DNA of 64,000 bases from Lunularia cruciata (taxonomy: Eukaryota; Streptophyta; Marchantiopsida; Lunulariales; Lunulariaceae). Below the pieces are notes generated by a model, which had not been told where the DNA came from, made no database searches, and was given only the letters and a program-made list of their open reading frames with translations. The stretch is from contig OX419757.1 in NCBI GenBank assembly GCA_948567375.1, positions 47,368,001 to 47,432,000 on the forward strand, read 5' to 3'. A program made the position numbers and the translations under genes. Shown here in pieces: positions 12,851-22,799 of the stretch (position 1 is the stretch's first letter; each line of letters starts with the position of its first letter).

Positions 12851-13479
12851 AGATCAAATTTAGATGTTGAGGCTTTGACCTCATATGCTAGTGATAGAGA
12901 TGCTTTGGACTTCATGTGCGGAGCAGCACAAGTGGATGCATCTGCAGCAATGACTAGGAGTGCAATATGTGCTCTAGAGCCTAGAGGAGCATCAATGGAG
13001 TTGGACACACATAGAGGAGAGGTTGGGAGACATGTCAAACTTCCCTAGTCTTTCATGCTATTTGAGACATTGCAGACAACATCCATGGCTCCTAGACATC
13101 CCAGTGTAGATGTGGTAGGTAGTGATGGGGTGCATGATGAACTACTTACTAGTCATCCACCTACTACTACACAGATTGAATCAAGCATGATGTTATGGGC
13201 GGCTCAGCTGATTATGCGGTGCACTTTGTTTTCAGCTAGTGATATGTCTACATTGGGAGTTGACCTAGCCCCATTGTTCCGATTGGCTACCACACTTTGT
13301 GCAAGTAGGGAAGATGTGGTTCCTACTACTAGAGCAAAGATGGTTGATAGTGGAGCTGACTTGGTTGCGGAGCATAGGATCCGTTCAACAACTAGTGGTT
13401 TATGGCAAGCAATAACGGCTAGAGTGGAGGAGTTGCCACTAGACCAGCCTTTGAGAGAGCACGGTTCACACCTGGTGTT

Positions 13480-13880
13480 GTCCTATTGGATAACCAAAGG
13501 AGGACTCTCCACTTGGTGGGACCTTCAAGGAAGGTTTATACACCACAAAGAGTCTTGTTAGACTTTGGTGTGCAACCCTTTATGTTGGGGAAGGTTGCAA
13601 TAGTCAGTCTGGAGTTATGGAAGACCGATGTGGAGATGTATCTATTTCAGATCCAAACATCTCTAGGTGGTGGTTTGACATAGTACATCACACGTGGAGA
13701 GCTTGTTGTCTAGGTTCAGCCTGGTCATCTGATTGATAGCCCGGTGGTGAGAGCTCAGGCTATTGTGACAATAGTTGAGTCATATGATGTGCTAGTTGGG
13801 GGAGCAGTGTTATATCCCATGGGTTTAAGCATTGACTATTGGGAGGAGATAGCCTCCTATAGGCTAGATTGGCAGTCTAG
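13480..13880 (+). pseudogene. aspartic protease of element B
   Basis: Pepsin-like retroviral protease region that would mature the polyprotein. The active-site triplet is at 13,561-13,569, reading D-F-G within LLDFGVQPFMLGK. The family pattern is D-T/S-G, so Ser/Thr has become Phe, which a TCT-to-TTT transition would explain. Downstream FQIQTSLGG and a YDVLVGG-type flap/LLG region (13,775-13,800), then RLDWQS near 13,866, match the layout of gypsy proteases with this LLD-x-G-x-QP signature. Continuity is broken by a TAG at 13,681 and further stops. Confidence 0.6.
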
Positions 13881-14239
13881 TGAGTGACGGATATGTTGCC
13901 TACCAGTATGCTTTAATAGTGGTAGTCTTGGCTCACTTCGGTCTGAGACCATGGCGGCATCAGTTTCAGCTTTAAGTGGTGCAATTACTTGGCCTAGTGA
14001 CTTGTTGGAGGGGAATGCCCATGCAAAGGATACTCTAGTACCAAAGAAGATCACTCAGATTTGGAGTACGAGTGGGATTGTTCCATCTACCTTGGATATT
14101 CTATTGTGGAGTTCAGAGGAGGCATTGCAGTAGCATGTAGATCAGTTGGTGCAATAGGCTTGGAGTGGAGCCTTTGTACCATCAAGAGATGAGTGTGGAC
14201 CTCCATAGTCAATAACTTTTACACCTTTGGATACCACAC

Positions 14240-15182
14240 TCATTGCTTGGCAGTATCTAGTAGAGAGGATATGTCTATTAGAGTTGTTCGATGGGATTAG
14301 CATGGGACTAGCTGCGGTCCTATAAGCAGGTATACAAGCACAGAGGTAGTTGTATGTGGAGAGAGATGAGACTGCTAGGCGAGTCTCTCTACATCATGTG
14401 GCACACTTGGCCTACCGGTATCTTGAGTTATTATTGATGTCAGTGGTCAGAGCTTACCAAAAGGCCCTACCAGCAAACATTTCCTTATTGGGAGCGCATG
14501 ATTTGGAGAGACATGGGCCTATTCACTTGGTGATTTTTGGATGGCCATGTTAGGGACATACACATGCTTGCCAAGGTTTGGTCTTAAAGATCCTTGTTTT
14601 GGTGTGTTTTGAGAGATGTTACAGATACTACAACATCTCCAGGTCCATCAGTCCATTTCTCCAATTTACCTTTTGGAGAACATTCCTTTGATGGGTGATT
14701 CTTGCACCAGAGTGGTGGTGAGTACACATCAGGTCCATTCTTGGATGGGACTTGTTGTATTGTTAGATGTAGCCAGAGTGGGATCACGGGCTCATCTTTG
14801 GTGGATGAACTCCTTACCCAAAGAGGTTTTATAGCGTACATATGATGGGATTCAGCAACTAGACCACATCCTTGTTGATGACATCTTGGATGTGGGACGT
14901 CAGTCTCAGATGGTGGTAGTGGCTGATAGGTCACCTATGGCAGTGGTAAATCTAGTTGGATAGCCTAGAGCCGCTTTTCTCACACTTATGAGTTTACCAT
15001 GCTCTCATGGAGGGAGGACCTGGACTTGTTTGGGACTCACAATTATAGCAGTTGTTGGAAATGCCGATGAGAGAGAGCGGGCAATGGGTTTTTGCACTGG
15101 TATTACTATTGTTCTAGCAATATCAAAGGCATCCAAGCGTCAAGTGTTAGGTCAAGCTATGGACCTAAATTGTTTGACCTAG
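14240..15182 (+). pseudogene. cytosine-5 DNA methyltransferase domain in element B pol
   Basis: C5-methyltransferases transfer a methyl group from S-adenosylmethionine to cytosine in DNA. Visible motifs in canonical order: motif I, LELFDGISMGLAAVL (from 14,278); motif II acidic block, YVERDE (14,353-14,370); motif IV with the catalytic Pro-Cys, LVIFGWPC (PC at 14,545-14,550), followed by TAG where the family has Gln, then GH; a frame change at about 14,560-14,590; motif VI E-N (LLENIP, 14,670-14,687); motif VIII, VGSRAHLWW with its Arg (14,778-14,805); C-terminal block ERERAMGF (15,069-15,092) and LGQAMDLN (15,147-15,170). Stops at 14,323, 14,347, 14,551 and 14,610 plus the frameshift show it is decayed. 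The order is not permuted, unlike plant DRM. It lies downstream of protease, with RT following after the nested element A. Confidence 0.85.
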
Positions 15183-15474
15183 ATTGTGAGCCTTGGCTTG
15201 GTAGAGCAGCGTAGGATATGCTTGATAAGCATCACCACTCAAACACTTATGAGCCCTGTGCCTATTGAGACAATTCAAGCACATGTTGGGGGCAATGGAC
15301 CGAGTGGACAAGGTATTCTTGGGATGCAGCCAGTGGCTACCAGGGAGAGTGGTCTACTTGGGGTCCATCCAAGTGAGTGTGGTCTACTTGGATTACACCC
15401 TTGGTCTACTTGGGATGCAACTAGAGGACGTGTGGAGCTTGCAGCCAGAGTGGAAGGAGTTCTTCACATAGAGG
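15183..15474 (+). other. element B linker between methyltransferase and RT
   Basis: Polyprotein linker, open in parts but not assigned to a domain. It contains imperfect repeats of CTACTTGGG-type sequence at 15,354-15,415. It ends at the TTAGG target site of element A. Confidence 0.5.
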
Positions 15475-15548
15475 TTAGGTGTAACAATATGGAGTTTAGT
15501 GATGAAGTTAGTCGGGCTTACGAAGTAGAGAATAAGACAAAATAGCCT

Positions 15549-15771
15549 AGAATATTCTAGAAGCATCTAAGAAGCTTCTTAGGAAGCTTCCCAACTAGTT
15601 AACTTGCGCCCTAAGCAGGTAGCTTCTAGAAGGAAGCTTCTAGAAGTTTCTAACTAGCTTAGCTTGCACGCCAAGTAGGCGGCTTCTAGAAGGAAGCTTC
15701 TTGAGAAGCTTCCTAGTTAACTTGGCTTGCACTCCAAGAAAGCGGCTCAAGGAAACTTCTTGAGAAGCTTC
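15549..15771 (+). promoter_or_regulatory. heat-shock-element-like arrays in the A LTR
   Basis: Perfect nGAAnnTTCn modules in alternating orientation: GAA/TTC/GAA at 15,550-15,562; GAA/TTC pairs at 15,571-15,578 and 15,583-15,590; TTC/GAA at 15,624-15,631; four contiguous units GAA-TTC-GAA-TTC at 15,633-15,650; TTC/GAA at 15,684-15,691; GAA/TTC at 15,693-15,700 and 15,705-15,712; GAA/TTC at 15,752-15,759 and 15,764-15,771. Three or more contiguous alternating units is the established binding pattern for trimeric heat-shock factor, and such sites drive the heat-activated Arabidopsis element ONSEN. Heat response here is inference. Confidence 0.6.
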
Positions 15772-15790
15772 AAGGGTCTTGTATGCTACC

Positions 15791-15798
15791 TATAAATA
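15791..15798 (+). promoter_or_regulatory. TATA box of the A LTR
   Basis: TATAAATA about 20-240 bp downstream of the GAAnnTTC arrays, as expected for a U3/R boundary. The 3' LTR copy has TGTAAATA at the equivalent site, so it may have lost its core promoter. Confidence 0.65.
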
Positions 15799-15903
15799 CC
15801 AAGGCTGAAGCTCATGCTAGGCATTCGGAGTTTTCCCTCATTCAAGTGTCCCAATGTGAGCTTCCATTCTCCTATTTCTCTCCTCGGTTTTGGTCTTTTA
15901 CAT

Positions 15904-15915
15904 TGGTATCAGAGC
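15904..15915 (+). other. primer binding site of element A (tRNA-iMet)
   Basis: TGGTATCAGAGC, one base after the 5' LTR end, is the standard plant PBS complementary to the 3' end of initiator-Met tRNA. Confidence 0.95.
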
Positions 15916-15924
15916 AGGAATGGG

Positions 15925-16140
15925 ATGGATGGAATTTATGGACCACCAAATCCACTTCCGCCAAACCATTGGGACTTTCATGTCCAGATATTACCAAAGC
16001 ATCGTTTCACACAATTCATCACCTCACACTTTGGGCAGGATTTTCTACATATGATCACCGTGTCAGAGGAACCCTTGATACTTCCAGTTGTAACTTATGG
16101 AGAACGGTGGACGTGTTGTATCTACGTGTTAATCAACTAG
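15925..16140 (+). CDS. small pre-gag ORF of element A
   Basis: A 71-residue uninterrupted ORF starting 9 nt after the PBS and ending 33 nt before the gag ATG, in the same frame as gag. It begins MDGIYGPPNPLPP and has a core SHFGQDFLHM followed by PLILPVVTYGERW. I do not recognise the family and assign no function. Homologous ORFs of similar size occupy the same position in both C elements (MD start, HFG/NFG, P-I/V-hydrophobic-P-V/I-V), and a remnant is present in A2. The start is the first ATG after the PBS that gives this shared MD- beginning; an upstream in-frame ATG in the LTR (15,814) would extend it but is not conserved. No signal peptide or membrane segment is evident. Confidence 0.6.
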   Translation: MDGIYGPPNPLPPNHWDFHVQILPKHRFTQFITSHFGQDFLHMITVSEEPLILPVVTYGERWTCCIYVLIN

Positions 16141-16173
16141 ATAAATTGCAGGTAGTGGAATAGAGTAGTAGCA

Positions 16174-17040
16174 ATGGCGGCAATACCGGATGTTATCCTT
16201 GCAATGCAACAACAAATCGAGCATCTTACTCGATTGTTGGATGAACGAGACCAGCAACGATGAGAATAGATAGACAGAGCGCCAGTTCGAGATGGAGAAG
16301 ATCGCATTCGATTTCCAAAACCCAAGGTGTTTGAAGGCAAGAATCTTCCAGGCATAGTGGAGAATTTTGTGTTTGACTGTCAACGTTACTTTGAAGCCAC
16401 CAATCTTCAAGACGAGCGGAAACAAATTCTCTTGGCTTCTAGCCAATTGGATGGAGTGGCAAAACTTTGGTGGCGATTCCGAGTAGAAAGAGCTGAACGA
16501 CAAATTGTTACACCAATTTTTACATGGGCAGAATTCAAGGATGCAATACTTGGTCGATTTCAGACTATAAATGCCACCCGAGCTGCACGAGATAAATTGG
16601 CGGAGTTGAGGCAGATTGGCTTAGTGAGAAGCTACATCACACAATTTCACAATATCATCATGCAAATTCCAGATATCCAAGAAGGTGAAGTTCTGGATCC
16701 ATTTGTGCGAGGATTGAAGTCACGAACCAGATTGGAGGTGACCATGCGAGAGCCACAAAATGTAGAACAAGCCATGCAATTGGCTGAGCATTTTGATTCC
16801 TTAGTTGCGACAACTTGGTCTCGACCTCGACCTACACAAAACCCACCAGTACCACGAGTGGAAGAACCGGTACCAATGGAGATTGATGCTATCCAACAAA
16901 GACCACTTGGCACAGCAGATAGAGAAAGATTACGACAAAATGGAGGTTGTTTTTATTGTTGCCAGTTGGGGCATCGCATTGCTGAATGTCCACTCAAGAA
17001 TGGACGACCTTGACAAGTTGCCCAAGTGGAGGTTGTGGAG
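16174..17040 (+). pseudogene. gag of element A
   Basis: Gag forms the particle and binds element RNA. The frame starts at ATG 16,174 (MAAIPDVILAMQQQIEHL) and meets TGA at 16,261 and TAG at 16,267. It is then open from 16,270 to a TGA at 17,011. The open part has a retrotransposon-gag capsid domain (about 16,327-16,800; KLWWRFRVERA and an F-x-T-INATRAARDKLAELRQ-type stretch) and a CX2CX4HX4C zinc knuckle at 16,948-16,989 (CFYCCQLGHRIAEC). After 17,011 the frame can be followed to about 17,040, where the protease frame differs by one base. The three stops fit C-to-T changes. Confidence 0.9.
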
Positions 17041-17084
17041 CGGAATGATCAGGGAAACGGGGAATCCCAGTAGGAGATTTCGAG

Positions 17085-20000
17085 CCGCCTACTGGGAGCT
17101 TGATTAGTTCCAATGGGATTGAAGGCTCGACCTATGCAAGTTTGCTTCACTTGCAAGGTATGATATCTAATCGGGGTTGTAGAATTTTGGTTGATTCTGG
17201 AAGTTCAGAGAATTGCATGTCTATGCAAGTAGCAAAGGAATTGGGTATTCCTATCAAGCCAGTGATTGGAAGTAGTTTGATGATGGCGGATGGTAGAAAG
17301 GGTTCTGCATTCCGCACCTTGCATCCTGTTACCTTCAAGATTGGGAAGGAGTATTTGGAGTGTATGAGGTTTGTAGTGGCACCTCTACACTATGATATCA
17401 TTCTGTGTCTACCTTGGCTTGAATGTCATAAGGTTCAATTTGATTGGACCCAACACCAAATTCAAGTACAACACCAGGGTAGGAATTTCCGATTAGGTTG
17501 TCTGGCACCTCTGAGTAAGACACCTAAGAATAGTCAGTCCCAAGATGGGAAGTTTGTCGAGAAGGTAGCCATAGAGCAAATCTGGAAGGGAGATGAGTCC
17601 CAAGATGGGAAGTTTGCCAGGAAGGCAACCATGGAGCAAGCTCGGAAGAGAGATGAGTCCCTAGAAGGAAAGTTTGTTAATGAAGCAGCCATAGAGCAAG
17701 CTTTAGAGGAAGATAAGTTTGTATTCGTAGTGTGGATCAAGCCAATTGCACAAGAACAATCTGAGGAGGGCCAAGTGCCACATCAAGCGACGGTTGATTG
17801 GATAGTTCAAGAGTTTGCAGATGTGTTTCCGGATGATCTGCCAAAGGGATTACCCTTTGATTGAGGTATGCCCTTCAAGATCGAGTTATTGCCAGGGAGT
17901 ACTCCAGTGAGTAGACCAATCTATCGGCTCTCACCAAAGGAGTTGGAGGAGTTACGAACAACACTTACAGAGTTGTTGGAGAAGGATTTCATACGACATA
18001 GTACCTCTCCTTGGGGAGCACCGGTACTATTTGTTCCAAAGAAGGATGGAGGACTTTGTTTCTGTATTGATTACCGTGGGCTCAATAAGCAAACCGTGAA
18101 GAATGCATATCCCTTGCCTCGGATCGATGACTTGCTTGATCAATTAAGTGGAGCACGATACTTTTCCAAGCTAGATCTTCGTAGCGGCTATTGGTAAATT
18201 CCTATTGAAGGAGAGGACGTGAAAAAGACTGCCTTTCGTACAAGGTATGGACATTTTGAGTGGAGAGTTCTACCTTTTGGACTCACTAATGCTCCAGCAA
18301 TCTTCATGGATCAGATGCATCGGGTGTTGGAGGGGCTATTGGATCAGTTTGTGGTAGTGTTCTTAGATGATATCTTAATCTATAGTAGGACAGAGGCAGA
18401 ACACATGAATCATGTGCGAGAAGTCCTAAGACGACTACGATAGTGGAAATTTTATTGCAAGAAGTCAAAGTGTGCTTTTTGGCAAAAGGAGGTTACCTTC
18501 TTGGGTCATAAGATCTCATCAGAGGGGATCAAGATGGAAGAAGAGAAGATCAAGGCCATTACTGATTGGCCTACCCCGAAGGATGCTACCGAAGTACGAG
18601 CGTTCAACGGATTGGCCAGTTTTTACCAACGGTTCATCCACTATTATGCTCACGTGGCTGCACCATTGACTGACCTCTTGGGAAAGAACTTGAGCTTCCA
18701 ATGGACCACCAAGCATGAAGAAGCATTCCAGAAGTTAAAGCATATGGTGTCTTCAAGACCCATTCTTCAACCATATGATCCTCAACTACCTTGTGTGGTT
18801 GATTTTGATGCTTCTAACTTTGCAATTGGAGTTGTGTTGCAACAAGAATTTCCAGATGGACTACATCCTATTGCCTTTGTGTCTCGCCGACTAAATACAG
18901 CTGAAAGAAATTACTCTGCTCGAGATCGGGAACAACTTGCAATGGTATATGCCACCAAGGTATGGAGGCATTATCTCTTGGGGAAACAAGTGATCATGCA
19001 AACTGATCACAAGCCATTGTTGCAGACCTTACACCTAGAGCACATGAAGAGTCGACATCATCGATGGGAAGAGCAACTCCAATTTTTCGACATCAAACTT
19101 GAGTACAAACTAGGTCGGTTCCATGTCATCCCTGATGCTCTATCACGACGACCTGATTTGAAGTCTCTTCCTCTCATCACGGCAGCAATTACGACGGTGT
19201 CAATTGATCCTAAGATTCATAACGAGTTTCGGTTAGCCCTACAGCAAGATCCCTTCTTCCAAATGGTACACGGTCATCTAACAGCACGCGACAAGGAGTA
19301 CAACACCTTCTCCTTCAAGGAAGGCCTTTTATTCCATGCAGACCAGATCTATGTTCCAACCAAAGGTGATCTTCGACTTGTGCGCCTTCAAGAAGCCCAT
19401 GATTTACCAATAGCTGGTCACATGGGAGTGGACAAGACCTTGGGCACCCTCCAATGCCAATGGTGGTGGCCCAACATGACACGAGATGTTCGAGACTTTG
19501 TCCGATCATGTGAGAGTTGCCAACGGAACAAGGCCAGCAACCAGAAGCCGAGTGGACTCCTTCAACCACTCGCCATTCCATCCGCTCGTTGGGAGCATGT
19601 GAGCTTGGATCTCATCACATCCTTGCCAAAGACAAAACAAGGACACACTGCAATTGTGGTGTTTGTGGATAAGCTTAGTAAGCAAATCCACTTGGCACCA
19701 ACCTGTGATACCGTGGATGCTCCAACCTTAGCGCAAATCTACTTCAACAATGTCTTCAAGCATCATGGGATGCCACGTGTACTCATCTCCGACCGTGATC
19801 CTTGATTTACCGGGAAGTTTTGGCAAGCACTCTTCCAGATACTCGGCACCAAGCTTGCTTTGTCCACGGCCTATCATCCTCAAACTGATGGACAAACCGA
19901 ACGCGCCAATCGTACATTGGAGGATATGTTGCGGGCCTTTATCAATGTCCACCATACCAACTGGGATGAATGTCTTGCAATTGCAGAATTTGCCTACAAC

Positions 20001-20765
20001 AATTCCAAACAAGCAAGCACTGGATTTTCTCCCTTCTTTCTCAATTTTGGCCAAGATCCGCTTGTTCCAGATTCTCTTCTTGCTCCCCCTCCCTCTCAGG
20101 TTCCTCATACTTCTACATTCTTGACCACTATATCCCAATCTCTCCAACAAGCCAAATCTCACCTCCTTGTTGCTCAGAATCGCCAAAAACAATATGCAGA
20201 CCATCATCGTCGTGATCTCACCTTTGAAGTTGGTGATAAAGTCATGCTATCCTCTAGTAACCTCCCTCTCCCACTTGATACCCAAGTTTGTAAACTTGCT
20301 CCTAATTGGATAGGACCCTTTGATATCACCCACATTATCTCTCCTGTTGCTTATCGTCTTGCCTTACCTTGTCACATGCGTATCCATCCTGTCTTTCATA
20401 TTTCCAAGTTGAAACCCTTTGTTCCTAACCCTTCTTCCTTTTCCTCTCAAGTCCAACCTCCCCCTCTTCTTGTCCCTATCAATGATCATGAGGAGTACGA
20501 AGTTGATCGTATCCTTGTGCGTTGCCATATTCAACAAGGCCGTTACCAACATACGGAGTACAAGGTCCTTTGGAAAGGGTATCCCCTTCATGATGCTACA
20601 TGGGAACCTCTTTCTCACCTCCAAAATGCACAGATAGCCATCAAGGAATTTGAAGCTTCACTGGCGACGAGGACGTCACCAACTAGTGGCGGGGGAATAT
20701 GTAACAATATGGAGTTTAGTGACGAAGTTAGTCGGGCTTACAAAGTAGAGAATAAGACAAAATAG
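17085..20765 (+). pseudogene. pol of element A: PR-RT-RNaseH-INT-chromodomain
   Basis: One frame carries the whole pol region. Protease D-S-G at 17,193-17,201; RT from 17,868 with FLDDILIYS (catalytic Asp pair 18,366-18,371); RNase H about 18,780-19,150; integrase HHCC finger about 19,380-19,540; integrase catalytic D at 19,608 and 19,791 and E at 19,899 (35 residues between the last two); chromodomain 20,490-20,660 (YEVDRIL ... VLWKGYP ... TWEP), which in chromoviruses guides integration to heterochromatin. In-frame stops at 17,862 (TGA), 18,195 (TAA), 18,441 (TAG) and 19,803 (TGA). The frame runs ~20 codons into the 3' LTR before stopping at 20,763. All catalytic residues checked are intact. 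Confidence 0.95.
17538..17717 (+). repeat. three tandem 60-bp repeats in A pol between PR and RT
   Basis: Units at 17,538-17,597, 17,598-17,657 and 17,658-17,717 each encode 20 residues of the pattern S-Q-D-G-K-F-x(4)-A-x-E-Q-x(4)-D-E. Charged and Gln-rich, it is probably a flexible or helical linker. The A2 copy keeps at least two units (about 3,240-3,365). Confidence 0.85.
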
Positions 20766-21122
20766 CCTAGAATATTCTAGAAGCATCTAAGAAGCTTCTT
20801 AGGAAGCTTCCCAACTAGTTAACTTGCGCCCTAAGCAGGTAGCTTCTAGAAGGAAGCTTCTAGAAGCTTCTAACTAGCTTAGCTTGCACGCCAAGTAGGC
20901 GGCTTCTAGAAGGAAGCTTCTTGAGAAGCTTCCTAGTTAACTTGGCTTGCACTCCAAGAAAGCGGCTCAAGGAAACTTCTTGAGAAGCTTCAAGGGTCTT
21001 GTATGCTACCTGTAAATACCAAGGCCGAAGCTCATGCTAGGCATTCGGAGTTTTCCCTCATTCAAGTGTCCCAATGTGAGCTTCCATTCTCCTATTTCTC
21101 TCCTTGGTTTTGGTCTTTTACA
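20700..21122 (+). repeat. 3' LTR of element A
   Basis: 423 bp, TG...CA, followed by the TTAGG duplication at 21,123-21,127. Six transitions separate it from the 5' LTR, one of them in the TATA box. It retains the four-unit GAA-TTC-GAA-TTC array at 20,853-20,870. Confidence 0.95.
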
Positions 21123-21189
21123 TTAGGACTTCTAGTGGTCGAGGGCATGACACTATTGCTCCCAAGTTCCCAATGTAGCAACCGGTCAA

Positions 21190-22710
21190 TACGTCTTCCA
21201 CTTTTGTGATAGTTACAAAGGATACTTGGGAGCTAGATCTTGGACCCAAGCTTATTGGAGAGGAAAGATGGAGAGTTTGGAGGTTCTTGAGGAGCTACAC
21301 AAGTTGTTTTGCCTTCATTATGAAGGATTTGGTTGCCCTGAAGGGGCCTAGTATATGGATTGAGCTGACTAGTGATACACTATTTTTTTGACATCCTTAT
21401 CGCTATAGTGACATGGAGAGGACATTGATTCAAAGGCGGAGTAGAGACCTTTTTGAGGCTCGTTTGGTAAAGATCTCACATGGAGAGTATGCATCAACTA
21501 TAGTGTTGCCAGCCAAGAAGGATATGCATGGCAACTACATAGATATGAAAATGTGTAGAGATTATTGTCTTATCAATTGACAGACTAGGGCTTATTGGTA
21601 TATTATGCTTACACCAAAGGAGATTTTTGATGCGATTGGGCATGCAAAAGTCGTGAGTACTTTGGATCTTTGAGCAGTATATCATCAATTGCTGATCAAG
21701 GAGGAGGATAAGTCCAAGACATCATTTTGGGCTATTGATCCTCATGGTAAGGATGTGTTATATTAGTGGAGGTTCTTATCATTTGAGTTAAAGAATGCTC
21801 TTGTTAAGTTCCAAAGGGTCATGGATAGGATCCTAGCTGGATTGGATTTTGCTTGGTGCTATATTGATGACATTTTGGTCTATAGCACTATTGTGGAGGA
21901 GCATGAGCGACAATTGTTGGAGGTGTTTGAGAGGTTGAGATCTCATGGACTCAAATTACATCATGGGAAGTGTAGGTTGTTCCACAAGCAGGTTAAGTAT
22001 TTGGGTCACACTATCTACCCCCGAGGACTTGGTGTTTAGTAGACCAAGGTGGATGCTATTGCACAAATTCCTTGGCCTATGAATGTGAGCACACTGCAAG
22101 CATTCCTTGAGTTGGTGAACTTCTATCGCCACTATGTTAGAGGATTTAGTGTCATTGCCAAGGCCTTGATGAAGCTGATCAAGCTTACACAAGAGTAGTC
22201 TTGGGGATATGAGCAGGAGAGAGCTTTTGTAGAGCTAAAGGAGAGGTTGACATATGCTCCTATTTTGAGGAGACCAATCAGAGGATGACCATTTCAGGTT
22301 CATACTGATTGGAGTATGTTGGGGCTTGGAGTAGTGCTCACTCAACATGATGATGAGGGGCAGGAGTTTGTGGTGGCCTATGCTAGTCGCTCCAACAATT
22401 CAGCGGAAGCAAGGTATAGTTCATATGAGGGAGAGTGCTTGGCAGCAGTTTGGGCAGTAGCACATTTCCGAAGGGGTTACCTATTTGGTAACCCCTTCAC
22501 TCTCATCACTGATCATCAACCACTGAAGTGGTTGATGGATTCCAACAAGCTTTCATGGAAGCTTGCACGATGTGCTCTGATTTTACAAGAGTATGAGTTG
22601 TTCACAAACTTTGGAGTGGTGAACCGTGATGCAGATGGGTGGAGTAGAAACCCATGTCCCAACCAGCAGGATCAAACCGGAGCACGTTGGCATGGTGAGA
22701 CAGATAAGGA
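21190..22710 (+). pseudogene. reverse transcriptase and RNase H of element B
   Basis: Resumes after element A. N-terminal RT flank reads LGPKLIGEE and IELTSDT (21,245-21,385). The palm includes VLPAKKDMHGNY (about 21,495-21,540) and YIDDILVYS with catalytic Asp pair at 21,866-21,871, then LKLHHGKCRLF and YLGHTIYPRGLGV, and connection sequence to about 22,200. RNase H starts at HTDWSMLGLG (about 22,300) and is open from 22,316 with SYEGECLAAVWAV and ITDHQPLKWLM. Stops at 21,580, 21,673, 21,763, 22,037 and 22,197, among others, disable it. The sequence type differs from the chromodomain elements A and C. Confidence 0.85.
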
Positions 22711-22799
22711 GATGGTACCAAGTTGGCATACATTGGTCTTTTTTTGTATATTTTTTTAGGCTTTGGTGGTATCTCTCTCAGCGTATACATGAAGAGTTA

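Larger units (their letters stand above)
15480..15902 (+). repeat. 5' LTR of element A
   Basis: Begins TGTAACAATATGG and ends TTTTACA. About 98.6% identical to the 3' LTR at 20,700-21,122 (offset 5,220). The middle third is built from GAAGCTTC/TTCTAGAA modules, with TATAAATA at 15,791-15,798. Confidence 0.95.
15475..21127 (+). mobile_element. element A: young Ty3/gypsy chromovirus nested in B
   Basis: A structurally complete LTR retrotransposon of 5,643 bp (15,480-21,122) with a perfect 5-bp target duplication TTAGG at 15,475-15,479 and 21,123-21,127. LTRs are 423 bp, start TG, end CA, and differ at only six positions by my count, all transitions. It has an iMet primer binding site, small pre-gag ORF, gag, PR-RT-RNaseH-INT-chromodomain and a purine tract (GGCGGGGGAA, 20,688-20,697) before the 3' LTR. 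Seven in-frame stops and a gag-pro frame change mean it no longer encodes a full polyprotein. Related copies in the window: A2, A3 and two solo LTRs. Confidence 0.95.

Noticed and set aside
14584-14934. 116-codon minus-strand open frame
   Set aside because: It lies antisense to the methyltransferase motifs VI-VIII of element B and has no domain of its own.
15541-15780. CRISPR-like or satellite array from regularly repeated GAAGCTTC
   Set aside because: Units are short, irregularly spaced, lie within an LTR and are shared by all family members.
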